Source: Ahaetulla prasina (Eukaryota > Chordata > Lepidosauria > Squamata > Colubridae). From it: a DNA stretch of 64,000 nt. The stretch spans positions 216,115,300-216,179,299 of the forward strand of contig NC_080540.1 of the NCBI RefSeq assembly GCF_028640845.1, written 5' to 3'. Every line of letters starts with the position of its first letter. Positions within the stretch are counted from its first letter, which is position 1. Made by a program: the position numbers and the translations under genes. The notes beneath the pieces were generated by a model. It searched no databases and had not been told where the DNA came from. It saw only the letters and a program-made list of their open reading frames with translations. Shown in pieces: positions 22,976-33,099 of this stretch.

Positions 22976-23446
22976 GAAGGCCAGATCCTGAAGATGAAAC
23001 TGAAATACTTTGACCACCTAATGAGAAGAAAGGACTCACTGGAGAAGAGCCTAATGCTGGGAATGATAGAGTACAAAAGAAGAAGGGGACGGCAAAGAAT
23101 GAGGTGGTTGGATGGAGTCACTGAAGCAGTCAACGTGAGCTTAAATGGACTCCGGCAGATGGTAGAGGATAGGAAGCATTGATGGGTTGCTCCCGGTTCT
23201 CCCGGTTCAGGCGAACCGGCAGTGGCAACAGCGGGAGGCTTTGCCCACCTGCCCAGACATCATTAAAAATGCTTTGTGCATGCACAGAAGCTCTGCGCTC
23301 GCAAAACAAGCGAGCGCACCTGCATGCTACCAATAGCGAACCGGTAGCCTCAGGATTTGAAACCCACTACTGACAGGAAGGCCTGGAGGAATGTTGTCCT
23401 TGGAGTTGCGATGGGTTGGACACGACTTTGCGACTAACAACAACAA
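22976..23446 (+). pseudogene. Bov-B reverse transcriptase C-terminus
   Basis: The translation has the hallmark Bov-B carboxy end: MKLKYFDHLMRRKDSLEKSL, then RRRGRQRMRWLDGVTEA and MVEDRK. After the MITE it resumes as AWRNVVLGVAMGWTRLCD and stops. In Bov-B this segment follows the RT domain, and its 3' end is recognised during priming. The piece is only the last ~85 codons; the frame resumes correctly across the MITE once the target duplication is discounted. It cannot function. Bov-B is abundant in squamates and well known for horizontal transfer. Confidence 0.8.
23177..23372. mobile_element. hAT-like MITE inserted in Bov-B
   Basis: The flanks ataggaag (23169-23176) and acaggaag (23373-23380) agree at 7 of 8 bases. 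The ends cattgatgggttgc and aacccactactg are inverted. The interior has cggttcaggcgaaccgg and gcgaaccggtagc. Confidence 0.8.
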
Positions 23447-24320
23447 GATTCTACGATCACCTGGATTTTTGCAATTTTACTGACTTTGTCCCACATCACT
23501 GCTGTTCCTATTTTCAATGCCTACCCATTTTACAAGGAGAAAGGGGAAGATATTTTAGGAATAGGAGGGGAGTTGATACGGAGTGTGTTTTGACCATTAG
23601 AGAGGTTAATGAAAGAAATGAAGGAAGAAAGCTGTGAATGGTTCCCTGACTCAGATTTTAATCAGAGCCAAGAATGTAATGATTCATAAATCTCATTTAT
23701 TTCAAGATAGCAATATCAGTGCTAACAGTTTGTAACTGAGTGGATATTACAGTGAGAACTTTATTTCTAGGATCAAATTGTAAATGATTAAGAGCTTGTA
23801 ATAATTTTTAATGGATTAACCAAAAGGAATCTTACTAATATCTCACTGATGTATCATTTAAATATTATTGAGAAAGGAAAACAAACATTTAATGCCCATC
23901 AACACTAGATGGAAACTCTAGTAGTGTGCTGCTGGCGGGAGGCAAAGACTAAATCTAACTCAGCAAGAGTAAGAACCTTTGTTAAAAATTATCTCACGGC
24001 AATTATAACTGTAAAACATGGAATATTTCTTCACCCTTATTGCTTCAATTCTCATATAGCGATCTTATTTAAGGAAAATAGTTTGCTCCTGGGTAGTGAG
24101 GGACCAGTGGAGTATCTAAAAAGCTGTTGTGGGAATTATTCCTGCCATTAGCCAGATAGAGTCACTTCGATCTCCTCTAAGCTTGGACATCAACTGTGCA
24201 AGTTGTATGGAACTGACTGAGACATGGCCTAATTCTATTATCTGGGAAGAGTTTCAGCTTGTTAGTTCTAAGGAAGTAGAAAGTTCTTAGGACTGCAAGG
24301 TCACTTATGTTTTAGATCCA
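23447..24320. other. Unique sequence, nothing recognised
   Basis: No gene or repeat is supported. Confidence 0.4.
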
Positions 24321-24324
24321 CATC

Positions 24325-24462
24325 CCTCCTGGTTGTCAAAGTCATCTAGTCCAACCCCCTGCTCATGCAGGAGACCTGTACTAGGGATTCGAACCGCCGA
24401 GCTGCCAACCTCTCTGATTGACAAGCTCAGTGTCTTAGCCACTGAGCCACCTAGCCAGTTCG
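24325..24462 (-). mobile_element. tRNA SINE with a CR1/L3-type tail
   Basis: On the minus strand a tRNA-like head (ggctcagtggctaagacact, then ggttcgaatccc) leads into a tail reading gagcagggggttggactaga. That tail is nearly identical to the CR1/L3 3' end seen at 32021-32045. This implies mobilisation by CR1/L3 rather than Bov-B. Confidence 0.65.
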
Positions 24463-24469
24463 AAGATGT

Positions 24470-25085
24470 ATTGAATGCATCTTTGAGAGAAACTGTGGTT
24501 TTCTCATTTCTGAAGAAGGCCAGCCCTTCTCAAGAATTAAGGGATCCAATGGAACTGGATTAATTGGTCCCTTCTTGATCGTTTAGTGGGTGTCAGTACT
24601 ATTGAACAAACTATCTTCTGGATCAGTTTGCCAGCAGGGAGAATGCTATTATTGAAGAGTCTCTCTTTTCTCCAGGGCTGGTTCCAATTATTATTTGTAG
24701 GGGGAGAATGGTCAACTCTCCACTTTTGTTTAAGATCTATATGAAGCCCTGAATGAAACCATCAGTAGGCATGGAGTCAATATACTGATACTCAGTTGTA
24801 CATCTCTACCTCTGGCCAATCAAATTATAAGGTCTTGGTGTTTTCTGAGTGTCTGGAGGAGATCTGGATGGGGAAAGAGGGTCCAAATTAACTCTACCAA
24901 GTTAATTATCAAATGGCTAAGGGTTTTGAGTCCTCCAAGATCTAGATCTCAAGATTTTACATCTTGGGTTCTGAACGTGCTACGCTCTCCTACTCAGCCT
25001 GTGTATAATCCGGGATCCTCCTGGACTCAAAACTCCATCTTGTGCATCACTTCTACCCATTTCCTGATTGATAGGCCCTGCTCAT
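24470..25085 (+). pseudogene. Old L2-like reverse transcriptase remnant
   Basis: In shifting frames the translation gives scattered L2-clade RT matches: LLFKIYMKP near 24724-24750, resembling LLFNIYMKPLG of the younger L2 copies, and weaker similarity on both sides. It is heavily mutated with many stops. Placement in L2 is by this motif and order only, and the boundaries are approximate. Confidence 0.45.
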
Positions 25086-25090
25086 GGTTG

Positions 25091-25711
25091 TGTTCTGACC
25101 TAGGCTTCCTGAGAGAGTAAAAAGCACATGATTAGTCCCCAAAACCCTCTTTTTATTTCAACGGCTGTGAATTAAATTCATTCCCAGCCCGTAATGAGTC
25201 ACAAATAGTTTGTAAAGAATCCGACAGAAGTCTGCCAGAGTCCTTCAGGATAAGGCTGATAAGCACCCACCTTTATCTCCCTTAACACTCTGCCAAGACC
25301 TAATTGGCAATTAGCTTTGCAAGGCCACTCAGAGCACAGAGTCAAAACGGAGCTGCAGAGTTTAAACTGACCAGAATGAACAAAGTTGCTTCCTGCAAAG
25401 GCTCACGTGACTTTGCTCCTCCTTTATGTCTTATGGAAGGGGCCAATCATCTCCAAGCCCTACTTCTGAGTTGTCCCTTTTGTTTTAACTGTTCTTGCCT
25501 TCTGGCAGCTCTGGCGCTCTGGGAACAGGCTCCCCTGTTCCTCTGCCTCACTGATGTACAATTGTGGAGGCTCTGGAGTCTGCACATAACTCCCAGATGG
25601 CCCTGGCCCCATCTTTGCTTCTGCAGAACCCTCATCCGAGCCTTCCCCAGAGTCCAGGACTGGCCCATGTTCCTCTCCAGCCTCCTCCACAGGCCACCGG
25701 CGGACCACAAC
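25091..25711 (-). mobile_element. Solo LTR, family A (copy A2)
   Basis: It reads tgttctgacctaggcttcct at the left and ends ccaccggcggaccacaac, the reverse complement of the family A LTR at 16461-17033. The flanks ggttg and ggatg agree at 4 of 5 bases. It keeps the family reading frame at its sense 5' edge (about 25447-25711, motif ARRQEQLKQKGQL). No internal region is present. Confidence 0.75.
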
Positions 25712-26870
25712 GGATGGCTTCTGCATTAGTCACCTCCCATTTGCATTTCTGCAAGATGCTCTCACACTCTTAAAGACTATTTAGAAGTTGCCAATAGGTT
25801 CAGAATGCAGCATCGTGGGTAGTAATGATGCATCTCAATATAGTTATGTAAAGACCACTATTCCTTGAGCTGCACTGTTTCTCAGTAGACTTCCAGATGC
25901 AATTCAGGATGTTGGCTCTCACTTATAACCAATGGCACAGGACTGGGTTATTTGTGAGATTTATTTCTGGTTATTTTTACCCATCCCACTAGGTCATGCA
26001 GCGTGGGCATGCTCCAGGTACTCCCTTTGTCATTTAATGGGATCTAGGACACATGCATGTTCTCTGGTGCTTCACCTACTCTTAGAATGAGCTTTGTCAG
26101 TTCCATCAGTCAACATGGCCTTGGGACATCATATACTCTTGAATTGGCACTGGTATGAAATCAATGTTTCATTGCTGTCAACTCTTAAGCCCCAATTCAT
26201 TTCTTAATTTTATTGAAAGTATTTTCCCCCTTTTCCCTAAAAAAATGTACAGTGTGATTCAGCACAGCTTGAAAGACATGTAATAAGTAAGGATTAGAAA
26301 ACTTCCAATGGAGAAAATGCAGTATTTTTAATTATGTTCCATTTCTTCCGTGAGCATAATTATATATACTGGCTTTAATTAAATAAAACAAAAAAATATC
26401 CAGCTGCTTTCTCAAACTCTCTGTGCCCCATCCCCACCCCCTCACACTCTGGATGTAAGTAAAACTCTTACAGATAAGGAAAAGGTCAGATTGCTTTTTT
26501 TCCTGTATCCTACTCAATTTGCATTTCAAAAACCTATGAAGGAGTCAGAACATAGTTATCTGATGAAATGCATACTTTTCTAAATTTTGTAAAGTTATTT
26601 TCGATCTGTATTATAAAAGAAAAATGCATATTAGCACAAAAATGTATGCATTCAATGTTTTTAATCAAGAGGTACAAATGCACATAAAAATGCCCAGAAA
26701 TGAAATGGAATACATATGAAAATGGGAAAATTGGGATGTTGGGTGAATTTTTGCCATATTTGAATGATCTGTAAGTGAAGGGAATGCTCTCTGCTTATAT
26801 CTGGAAATATCTAGCAGGCAGATTGAGTTGCTCACCGATGAGATGAGATGGATTGCAGGCAGGCAGATTG
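25712..26870. other. Unique sequence, nothing recognised
   Basis: AT-rich; no gene or repeat family supported. Confidence 0.4.
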
Positions 26871-26871
26871 A

Positions 26872-26902
26872 GTTATTTATTTATTTATTTATTTATTAAA
26901 TT
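26872..26902. repeat. (ATTT)n simple repeat, possible L2 tail scrap
   Basis: About seven TTTA units followed by aaatttgtatag, which resembles the start of the L2 3' tails at 33421 and 48168. Too short to classify. Confidence 0.5.
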
Positions 26903-27269
26903 TGTATAGAGTTGCTAGCTGATGCAATTGATTGCAGCAGCCGAAGCAAAGCAAGACAGATCGCAAGCCCAAAAGAAGCAGCAAGCTGCCAAGTAGGCAA
27001 GTGGGAACGGGGCGATTGGGTGGGCATGATGTTGTGACCCAGACTCGAGCAGGTAGCAACCAATGCAGTCCTTAGTAAAAATACACTTTATTCAAACAGC
27101 TGGGAATTAATTCATTCCCAGTGCCGGGTAACTCAAAACGAAACAAAGGCTTCACAAACAAACAGTCTTTGGTTATCTCAAACCTGGTTCAATTTGGATA
27201 ACTGCCAAGGTCTTTTCTGATAAACGTCCAGAGCAGAGAACAGAGCAAAGAGCGCAGCTGCAACGTTGC

Positions 27270-27791
27270 TGTCGTGTCCCACTCCTCCGCTGACGGCTGG
27301 GTCAGGGAAATCCGAATCAGGCTTGCCTCTGCAGCTCTGCCCAAAGTCCTAGCAAAGTCCTCAGAGCAGGCAGGAGACCAGTAAGTGACTTCAGCAAGAT
27401 AAGTTCGACTTTTGCCTGACTCAGAGACTGCCAGAAAGTAGATCCTTTATATAGGCCATGGGGTGTGGCTCCATGACTCAGCACTCATTAAGGCCTGCCC
27501 CTCCCTTCCTTCTGTTGCCTCCGCCTATCCAATCTTCTGATGCGAGGGTCACACCAATCAGCAGCTGTTGGGAATAAACCCTCCTCAGGCTCACATGCTG
27601 TGGAGGAGGGGGAGGGGTCTAGCTGCTCCGTTTGCCTGGGCATGGAGTCAGGGCTGGGGCCGGGAGATGCTCCTTCTTCTGCAGTTTGTGTGGGCATGGA
27701 GCCAGGACTTGGGCCAGGAGGCATACATTCCTCAGTGTTCGGGAGCAGGTAAGAAGGCCCCAGCTGCTCTGAGGGCGGGCAAGACACAACA
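27270..27791 (-). mobile_element. Solo LTR, family B, nested in LTR A
   Basis: The reverse complement of the family B LTR at 51436-51953. A perfect 5-bp duplication gttgc flanks it (27265-27269 and 27792-27796). A TATA-like motif on the minus strand lies near 27445-27453. An open frame of about 99 codons starts at its sense 5' edge (27787-27488) and is shared with the other copy. Confidence 0.85.
27488..27787 (-). CDS. LTR B edge ORF (99 codons), function unknown
   Basis: The frame opens at the very 5' edge of the sense LTR and stops after GRGRP. It is rich in Pro, Ser, Glu and Gln and has imperfect repeats (PGPSPGSMPTQT, then PGPSPDSMPRQT), a PEEGLF block and a basic end (RIRRLDRRRQQKEGRGRP). 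The copy at 51436-51736 has the same frame and stop, and the two differ by a whole-codon indel. The likely explanation is the C-terminus of an internal ORF that reads into the 3' LTR. No signal peptide, membrane segment or catalytic motif is visible. As a solo LTR it lacks the upstream ORF, so it is not an independent gene. Confidence 0.4.
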   Translation of the reverse strand: MSCPPSEQLGPSYLLPNTEECMPPGPSPGSMPTQTAEEGASPGPSPDSMPRQTEQLDPSPSSTACEPEEGLFPTAADWCDPRIRRLDRRRQQKEGRGRP

Positions 27792-28116
27792 GTTGCTTTC
27801 CGGCAAACTGAGACACCGGTGCTGGTCTCCTTTTAAACCTTATGGGAGGGGCCAATTATCTCTTGGCCCTACTCCCGAGGTGACCACTCTGCATGAGCTG
27901 CTCCTGCCTTCTGGCAGCTCGCCTCATGCAGGCATTAGGAACAGGCTCATCGCAGTCCGATTCCGCTGACAGCTCCCCAGGCTGCTGACGGATCACAACA
28001 CATGGGTGGGGTGGTGGGGGTGGGGCATGGATTTTTGCTACCGGTTCTCCAAACTACCTGCCCCCATTGCTACCGGATCACGTGATCCAGTCCGAACCTG
28101 GAGCATTTCACCCCTG

Positions 28117-28886
28117 GTACAAATTGCATATAAGTGACAGGTATAATACAAAAAATTAAATTGCTAATATTGGACATGGACTAGAAAGTTGCAGATTCAA
28201 CTCATCAGTCATGTTGGCTTTCAAGTCCTGAAACAGAGATTCAGGAGTCAGAAGTATATAAAGGCCTGAAAGTCCCCAGTCTCCAAGAACCAAATTGGCC
28301 AATTTTATTTGCTAAAGATTGGAACACACGTGCTGTCGGTCGTCATTGAGAGGACAAGTTGATTTGCAAGGCACTTCTTTCCACTTGCAAGTTGACAAAG
28401 AAGTTAAAGAAGGTGGGATGGGTTATGATTGGAATGTGTGGGGAGCTGGGAGGGAGAAAAGGAATCTACATGAGCCGTTTGCAGCCTGAAAAAATCTTGC
28501 CATTTCAAGGTCAGAGATGCTTTCAAAAGGTGCAGACTGTTTTCCCATAATAAAATGTGTAACCTGGATTGCTGGAGAATGGACAGCGGGTTGCCTGGGG
28601 AAGTAAAAGGGGGCTTTACTATGCTGCGTTTCACGCCAAAACCTTAGAACTGGCTTTGCTTCTTCTATGCCTCCATGGATTGGTCAGCAAAGTTATACTC
28701 TCGGTAATAAAAGATGTCCCAGGAATTTCTTTTGCTCTACATGCGAGCGGAACGGTTGACACATGCTTTTAAACAACATATTCACAGCTGTGGAAATATG
28801 TGCATTATTTGCCAGAGGTAAAAAAGGAAAAAAAAATGGGGATGTTTGTTTCTTACAATGTGGCCAAACTTAAGAGTTAAATCAGT
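28117..28886. other. Unique sequence, nothing recognised
   Basis: No gene or repeat supported. Confidence 0.4.
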
Positions 28887-28895
28887 AATTTTATG

Positions 28896-29249
28896 GTAAA
28901 AGTAAAGGTTCCCCTCACACATATGTGCTAGTCATTCCCGACTCTAGGGGGCGGTGCTCATCTCCGTTTCAAAGCCGAAGAGCCAGCGCTGTCTAAAGAC
29001 GTCCACATGGTCATGTGGCCGGCATGACTCAACGCCAAGGGCGCACGGAACGCTGTTCCCTTCCCACCAAAGGTGGTCCTTATTTTTTCTACTTGCACTT
29101 TTTATGTGCTTTTGAACTGCTAGGTTGGCAGAAGCTGGGACAAATAACGGGAGCTCACCCTGTTACGCGGCATTAGGGATTCGAACCGCTAAGCTGCCGA
29201 TCTTTCGATTGACAAGCTTACCGTCTTAGCCACTGAGCCACCGTGTCCC
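28896..29249 (-). mobile_element. Sauria/Squam-type SINE with 9-bp TSD
   Basis: The best-preserved copy of this family in the window. The direct repeat aattttatg lies at 28887-28895 and 29250-29258. The minus-strand head has ggctaagacggtaagcttgt and gttcgaatccc (B box), and the tail end is ggggaacctttacttttacc at the left. Confidence 0.85.
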
Positions 29250-29258
29250 AATTTTATG

Positions 29259-30140
29259 ATACATACTCATTAAATAGTTTTGAGTGGCCTTCCCATTCAA
29301 AAGGCTTTCAAATCAATTATTTAGCCACCTTTAAATCAGAATGTAACATTCAGTCTTCCTTGTCTTTATATATCTTAGCTAGAGGCGCTCTTCCTTTTCT
29401 TTTTCCAAATTTCTTTCATCCTTTCAGATACATCCCCCTTAAGCAAAAATAAAGCTCCAAACAAGAGTTTTCTATTACGTGTCTCCAAATACTTTTAACT
29501 ATCCTCCCACTCTGATGCCATTGGTCATATCGTCTGGGATCACTGGGAGATGAAATAAAAAAAAAATTGAGGATGCTCCTTTGCCTATTTGTTTATGCCA
29601 TTTTTACTGTTTATACAGAAGGCTGTTTCATTTGAGTTCTATAATTAATAAGAGCTGAAGAGCAACCTTGTGGAATCCTCAATCATTTAAAACTAATTCA
29701 CTGGGTATCATTAAGGCTCAGGCAATAGAAAATAAAATCTGTGATAAAAAGGGAGAGAAACGCAACTTAATTTACACTCATTATGCCATTATTTTAAACA
29801 TATCATTACATTTAACATTTGATAACCTTGAAGTACCGTTTTGTGTGGTAAATGCAGCATTGCTATTAGTCTGTACAATAAAATTTTATTAGCAAACATA
29901 TCAAGATAATAAATAGGAATGCATACACTCATGCATTAAGGATTTTATATGAGTCCAAGTTACGGCTAAATGCCTTACAAAACTGACAATGACTATACTC
30001 AGTAGCACCCTTTCCTTCTATTTCCAAAGAACAATGATATCTCTGCGTCAGTCATTTAGATCTTCTTTGGACTTCATTTAAATGCAAATTACTTGAAAGC
30101 CTTAAAGCATTATGATTTATTTCCAAAACAAGAAAGAAAA
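29259..30140. other. AT-rich unique sequence, nothing recognised
   Basis: No gene or repeat supported. Confidence 0.4.
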
Positions 30141-30770
30141 TATAATATGGTTTTCCATCGCAAAATAGCTCACATTAGCCAGTAGTCAGCCCTTCCCCAT
30201 ATGTTACCGCCTGCAGAGATCTCTGCTATTATTTGCTATTCCACACCATGTAATTTTTACATTAAGGCCATAATTATTGCAGTTTAAGTGTGAATTAACA
30301 AATGTTGATGCCTTTCTCTAGCACTCAGTTGCAAAAGGATTCACCCTTACTCTATTACTTATAGTACTGGTCCATGGACCAGCACTGGGCCACGGCATGT
30401 CAGAAACCAGGCCATACAAACAAGCGAAATATAATATTATTATATATAATATAATAATTATAAAAAATATACTATGGTTTTCCACAGCAAACTAGCTCAC
30501 ATTAGCCAGTAGTGAGCCCCTTCCCCGTCTGTTACCTCCTGCAGAGTTCTGTGTTATTATTTGCTATTCCACACCATGTAATTTTTACATTAAGGCCATA
30601 ATTACTGCAGTTTAAGTGTGAATTAACAAACGTTGATGCCTTTCTCTAGCACTTAGTTGCAAAAAGGATTAACCTTTATTCTATCACTTACAGCAGGGCC
30701 CCCCAACCCCAAGTCTATGGACCGGCACTGGGCCACAACATGCCAGAAACCAGCCCGCGCAAACAAGCAA
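30141..30770. repeat. Tandem duplication, period 327 bp
   Basis: Copy 1 (about 30141-30432) and copy 2 (about 30468-30770) align at a constant offset of 327 bases, for example gctcacattagccagtagt at 30168 and 30495. Copy 1 includes a truncated left part of the hAT MITE that is complete at 30694-30874, so the MITE was there before the duplication. An AT-rich linker (about 30433-30467) separates them. Confidence 0.85.
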
Positions 30771-30874
30771 AACCCGATCCACAGATAGCATCTGAAACCA
30801 GCCCCCCTCTGGTCCGCAGAAAAACCTCTCTCCACGAAACCAGTCCCTGGTGCCCAAAAGGTTGGGAGCTACTG
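30694..30874. mobile_element. hAT (Charlie-like) MITE, 7/8 TSD
   Basis: The ends are cagggccccccaacccc and the complement of aaaaggttgggagctactg. The flanks acttacag (30686-30693) and tcttacag (30875-30882) differ at one base. No coding capacity. Confidence 0.8.
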
Positions 30875-30937
30875 TCTTACAGCAATCTTGGATGGCAATC
30901 ATTCAACCTAAAGATGGAAATGCAGCAAAGGGGCCGG

Positions 30938-31190
30938 GATAGCTCAGGCTGTTAAGAAGCCTGTTATTAGAACACAGTAGCCTGCAATTACTGCAGGTTC
31001 AAGCCCGGCCCAAGGTTGACTCAGCCTTCCATCCTTTATAAGGTAGGTAAAATGAGGACCCAGATTGTTGGGGGGGCAATAAGTTGACTTTGTAAAAAAT
31101 ATACAAATAGAATGAGACTATTGCCTTATACACTGTCAGCTGCCCTGAGTCTTCGGAGAAGGGCGGGATATAAATGTAAACAAAACAAAA
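30938..31190 (+). mobile_element. tRNA-derived SINE with an L2-like tail
   Basis: The tRNA-like head has an A box (gatagctcaggctg) and a B box (caggttcaagcccggccc). The core is shared with 11338-11722. The tail ccctgagtcttcggagaagg, then gcgggatataaat, parallels the sense 3' end of the L2 elements here, and a short A-rich tail follows. Confidence 0.8.
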
Positions 31191-31342
31191 AAAGTGGTTG
31201 GGATATTTCAAACCAATGACATATAGCAAGAACACTGATACCTCCAGTTTGGCATGGAAAAATTATCAATTAACAAACCTTCCATCCCTCCCCCACCCCC
31301 CCAAAAAAAAGTTTGCCTGGGAAAGGCCCCTATTGAATCTAG

Positions 31343-31618
31343 CAGAGATGGTATTCAGCAGGTTCTGACCAGTTCTGGAGAACCGGTAGCGGAAATTTTG
31401 AGTAGTTTGGAGAACCCGTAAATACCACCTCTGACTGGCCCCGCCCCCATCTATTCTCTGCCTCCTGAGTCCCAGCTGATTGGGAGGAAATGAGGATTTT
31501 GCAGTAACCTTCCCCTGGGGTGGGGAGGGAATGGAGATTTTACAGTATCCTTCCCCTGCCACGCCCACCAAGCCATGCCCACAGAACCGGTAGTAAAAAA
31601 AATTGAATCCCACCACTC
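31343..31618. mobile_element. hAT-like MITE (276 bp)
   Basis: The left end is cagagatggtattcagcagg and the right end ttgaatcccaccact. The flanking 8-mers gaatctag and taatccag agree at 6 of 8 bases. It is close to the 54504-54772 copy. Confidence 0.75.
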
Positions 31619-31621
31619 TAA

Positions 31622-32072
31622 TCCAGTAAAAACAAAGGGAAAAAGTGTAGAGAAGAGCAACAAAGATGATTAGGGGACAAGAGGCTAAAACATATAAAGA
31701 ACAGTTGCTGGAAATGGGTATGTCAAGCTTAATGAAAAGAAGGACTAGGGGAGACATGATAGCTGTGTTCCAATATCTCAGGGGCTGCCACAAAGAAGAG
31801 GGAGTCGGGCTGTTCTCCAAAGCACCTGAGGGTAGAACAAGAAGCAATGGGTGGAAACTGATCAAAGAAAGAAGCAACTTAGAACTAAGGAGAAATTTCC
31901 TGACAGTTAGAACAATTAATAAGTGGAACGACTTGCCTTGAGAAGTTGTGAATGCTCCAACACTGGAAATTTTTAAGAAAATGTTGGATAACCATCTGAC
32001 TGAGATGGTGTAGGGTTTCCTGCCTGGGCAGGGGGTTGGACTAGAAGGCCTCCAAGGTCCCTTCCAACTCTG
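31622..32072 (+). pseudogene. CR1/L3 ORF2 C-terminus and 3' end
   Basis: The translation has the conserved CR1/L3 carboxy terminus: LMKRRTRGDMIAVFQYL, GCHKEEG, LRRNFLTVRTINKWNDLP. One stop precedes EVVNAPTLEIFKKMLDNHL. The untranslated end is gcagggggttggactagaag, then cccttccaactctg. This is the region after the RT fingers and palm and carries no catalytic residue. It passes directly into the ATGTT repeat. The insertion is 5'-truncated, as most CR1 copies are. Confidence 0.8.
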
Positions 32073-32267
32073 ATGTTATGTTATGTTATGTTATGTTATG
32101 TTATGTTATGTTATGTTATGTTATGTTATGTTATGTTATGTTATGTTATGTTATGTTATGTTATGTTATGTTATGTTATGTTATGTTATGTTATGTTATG
32201 TTATGTTATGTTATGTTATGTTATGTTATGTTATGTTATGTTATGTTATGTTATGTTATGTTATGTT
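32073..32267 (+). repeat. (ATGTT)39 perfect microsatellite
   Basis: 195 bp of uninterrupted ATGTT, exactly 39 units, seeded at the CR1/L3 3' terminus. Open frames through it are artefacts. Absence of interruptions points to recent expansion. Confidence 0.95.
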
Positions 32268-32612
32268 AAGGACTAGGGGCGACATGATAGCAGTGTTCCA
32301 ATATCTAAAGGGCTGCCACAAAGAAGAGGGAGTCAAGATATTCTCCAAAGCCCTGAAAGCAGAACAAGAAGCAAAGGATGGAAACTAATCAAGGAGAGAA
32401 GCAACCTAGAACTAAAGAAAAATTTATTGGCAGTTAGAACAATTAATTAGTGGAACAACTTGCCTCCAGAAGTTGTGACTGCTCCATCACTGGAAGTTTT
32501 TAAGAAGACATTGGACAACCATTTGTCTGAAATGGTATAAGGTTTCCTGTCTGAACAGAGGGCTGGATTAGAAGACCTCCAAAGTCCCTTCCAACTCTGT
32601 TATTTTGTATTT
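32268..32612 (+). pseudogene. Second CR1/L3 3' end, same orientation
   Basis: It starts abruptly at aaggactaggggcgacatga, homologous to 31739 in the first copy, and repeats the same C-terminal region (GDMIAVFQYLKGCHKEEG, then ALKAEQEAK). It ends in cttccaactctgttattttg. It differs from copy 1 at many positions, so it is either an older element into whose middle the ATGTT-bearing end expanded or a separate truncated insertion. No functional protein remains. Confidence 0.75.
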
Positions 32613-33099
32613 TCACTTCCTTTGCAAACCACTTTCGGAAATTGTTTATTAAATGCTTTGAAAAAAATCAGGCACCTTCAAAATGACAAGAACAGGCAAG
32701 TGCCTTCAATTCTTAATATAAAAACATGAAGATGTATCTTTATAATCTTTCAGAATTTAAAATAAACAGCAAAAAGCAAGACACGGTTTTGACTATAAAA
32801 AAAAGCGGTAAATGGATTAAGGGCTCAAAAATGTTGGAATATTTGATGTTTTGAATGTTAAGACTTTGAAATTAATTTTGAAGCAATTCTCTCGCCCTTC
32901 TAAGAAAAGAATGGCCTCTGGGCAGACCAGGAGAAAGCCATATTTGATACAAACTGGTCACTTAGAATTTTAAGTCACTCGCTTTCATGAATTCACCTCT
33001 ATTGTTCCTATTACTTGATGGGTTTGAGGGAAAAACCCTGAGCATTAAACTTTACTGTGATTTTTTTCTCAATGGGGATCCACACCTGTGTAATGCTGA
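32613..33099. other. AT-rich spacer, nothing recognised
   Basis: No gene or repeat supported. Confidence 0.4.

Larger units (their letters stand above)
22965..23446 (+). mobile_element. Bov-B LINE 3' end, split by a MITE
   Basis: The 3' terminal ~290 bp of a Bov-B (RTE clade) element lies at 22965-23176 and 23373-23446. It ends in gttggacacgactttgcgac followed by an AAC-rich tail. A 196-bp MITE sits between the halves. Confidence 0.8.
27030..28000 (-). mobile_element. Solo LTR, family A variant, interrupted by an LTR B
   Basis: It begins tgttgtgacccagactcg and ends ggatcacaaca, with TG/CA ends. The flanks catga and catgg agree at 4 of 5 bases. Without the inserted LTR it is about 444 bp, shorter than other family A copies. 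The sense 5' edge keeps the family A reading frame (27895-27927, MRRAARRQEQL). Confidence 0.75.
26930..28116. mobile_element. hAT-like MITE interrupted by nested LTRs
   Basis: The left remnant (to 27029) and right remnant (28001-28116) match the MITE at 18382-18665: gcaagtgggaacggggcgat at the left, and gctaccggatca plus the end catttcacccctg at the right. The LTR pair at 27030-28000 sits between. The left terminus is not resolved. Confidence 0.55.

Noticed and set aside
30938..31015. tRNA-like A and B boxes (also in the other SINE heads)
   Set aside because: Each is followed by a SINE body and LINE-like tail and cannot be folded into a complete tRNA with a proper acceptor stem; SINE heads, not tRNA genes.
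32073..32388. Frames of repeating MLCYV residues
   Set aside because: Direct translation of the ATGTT microsatellite, open in several frames.
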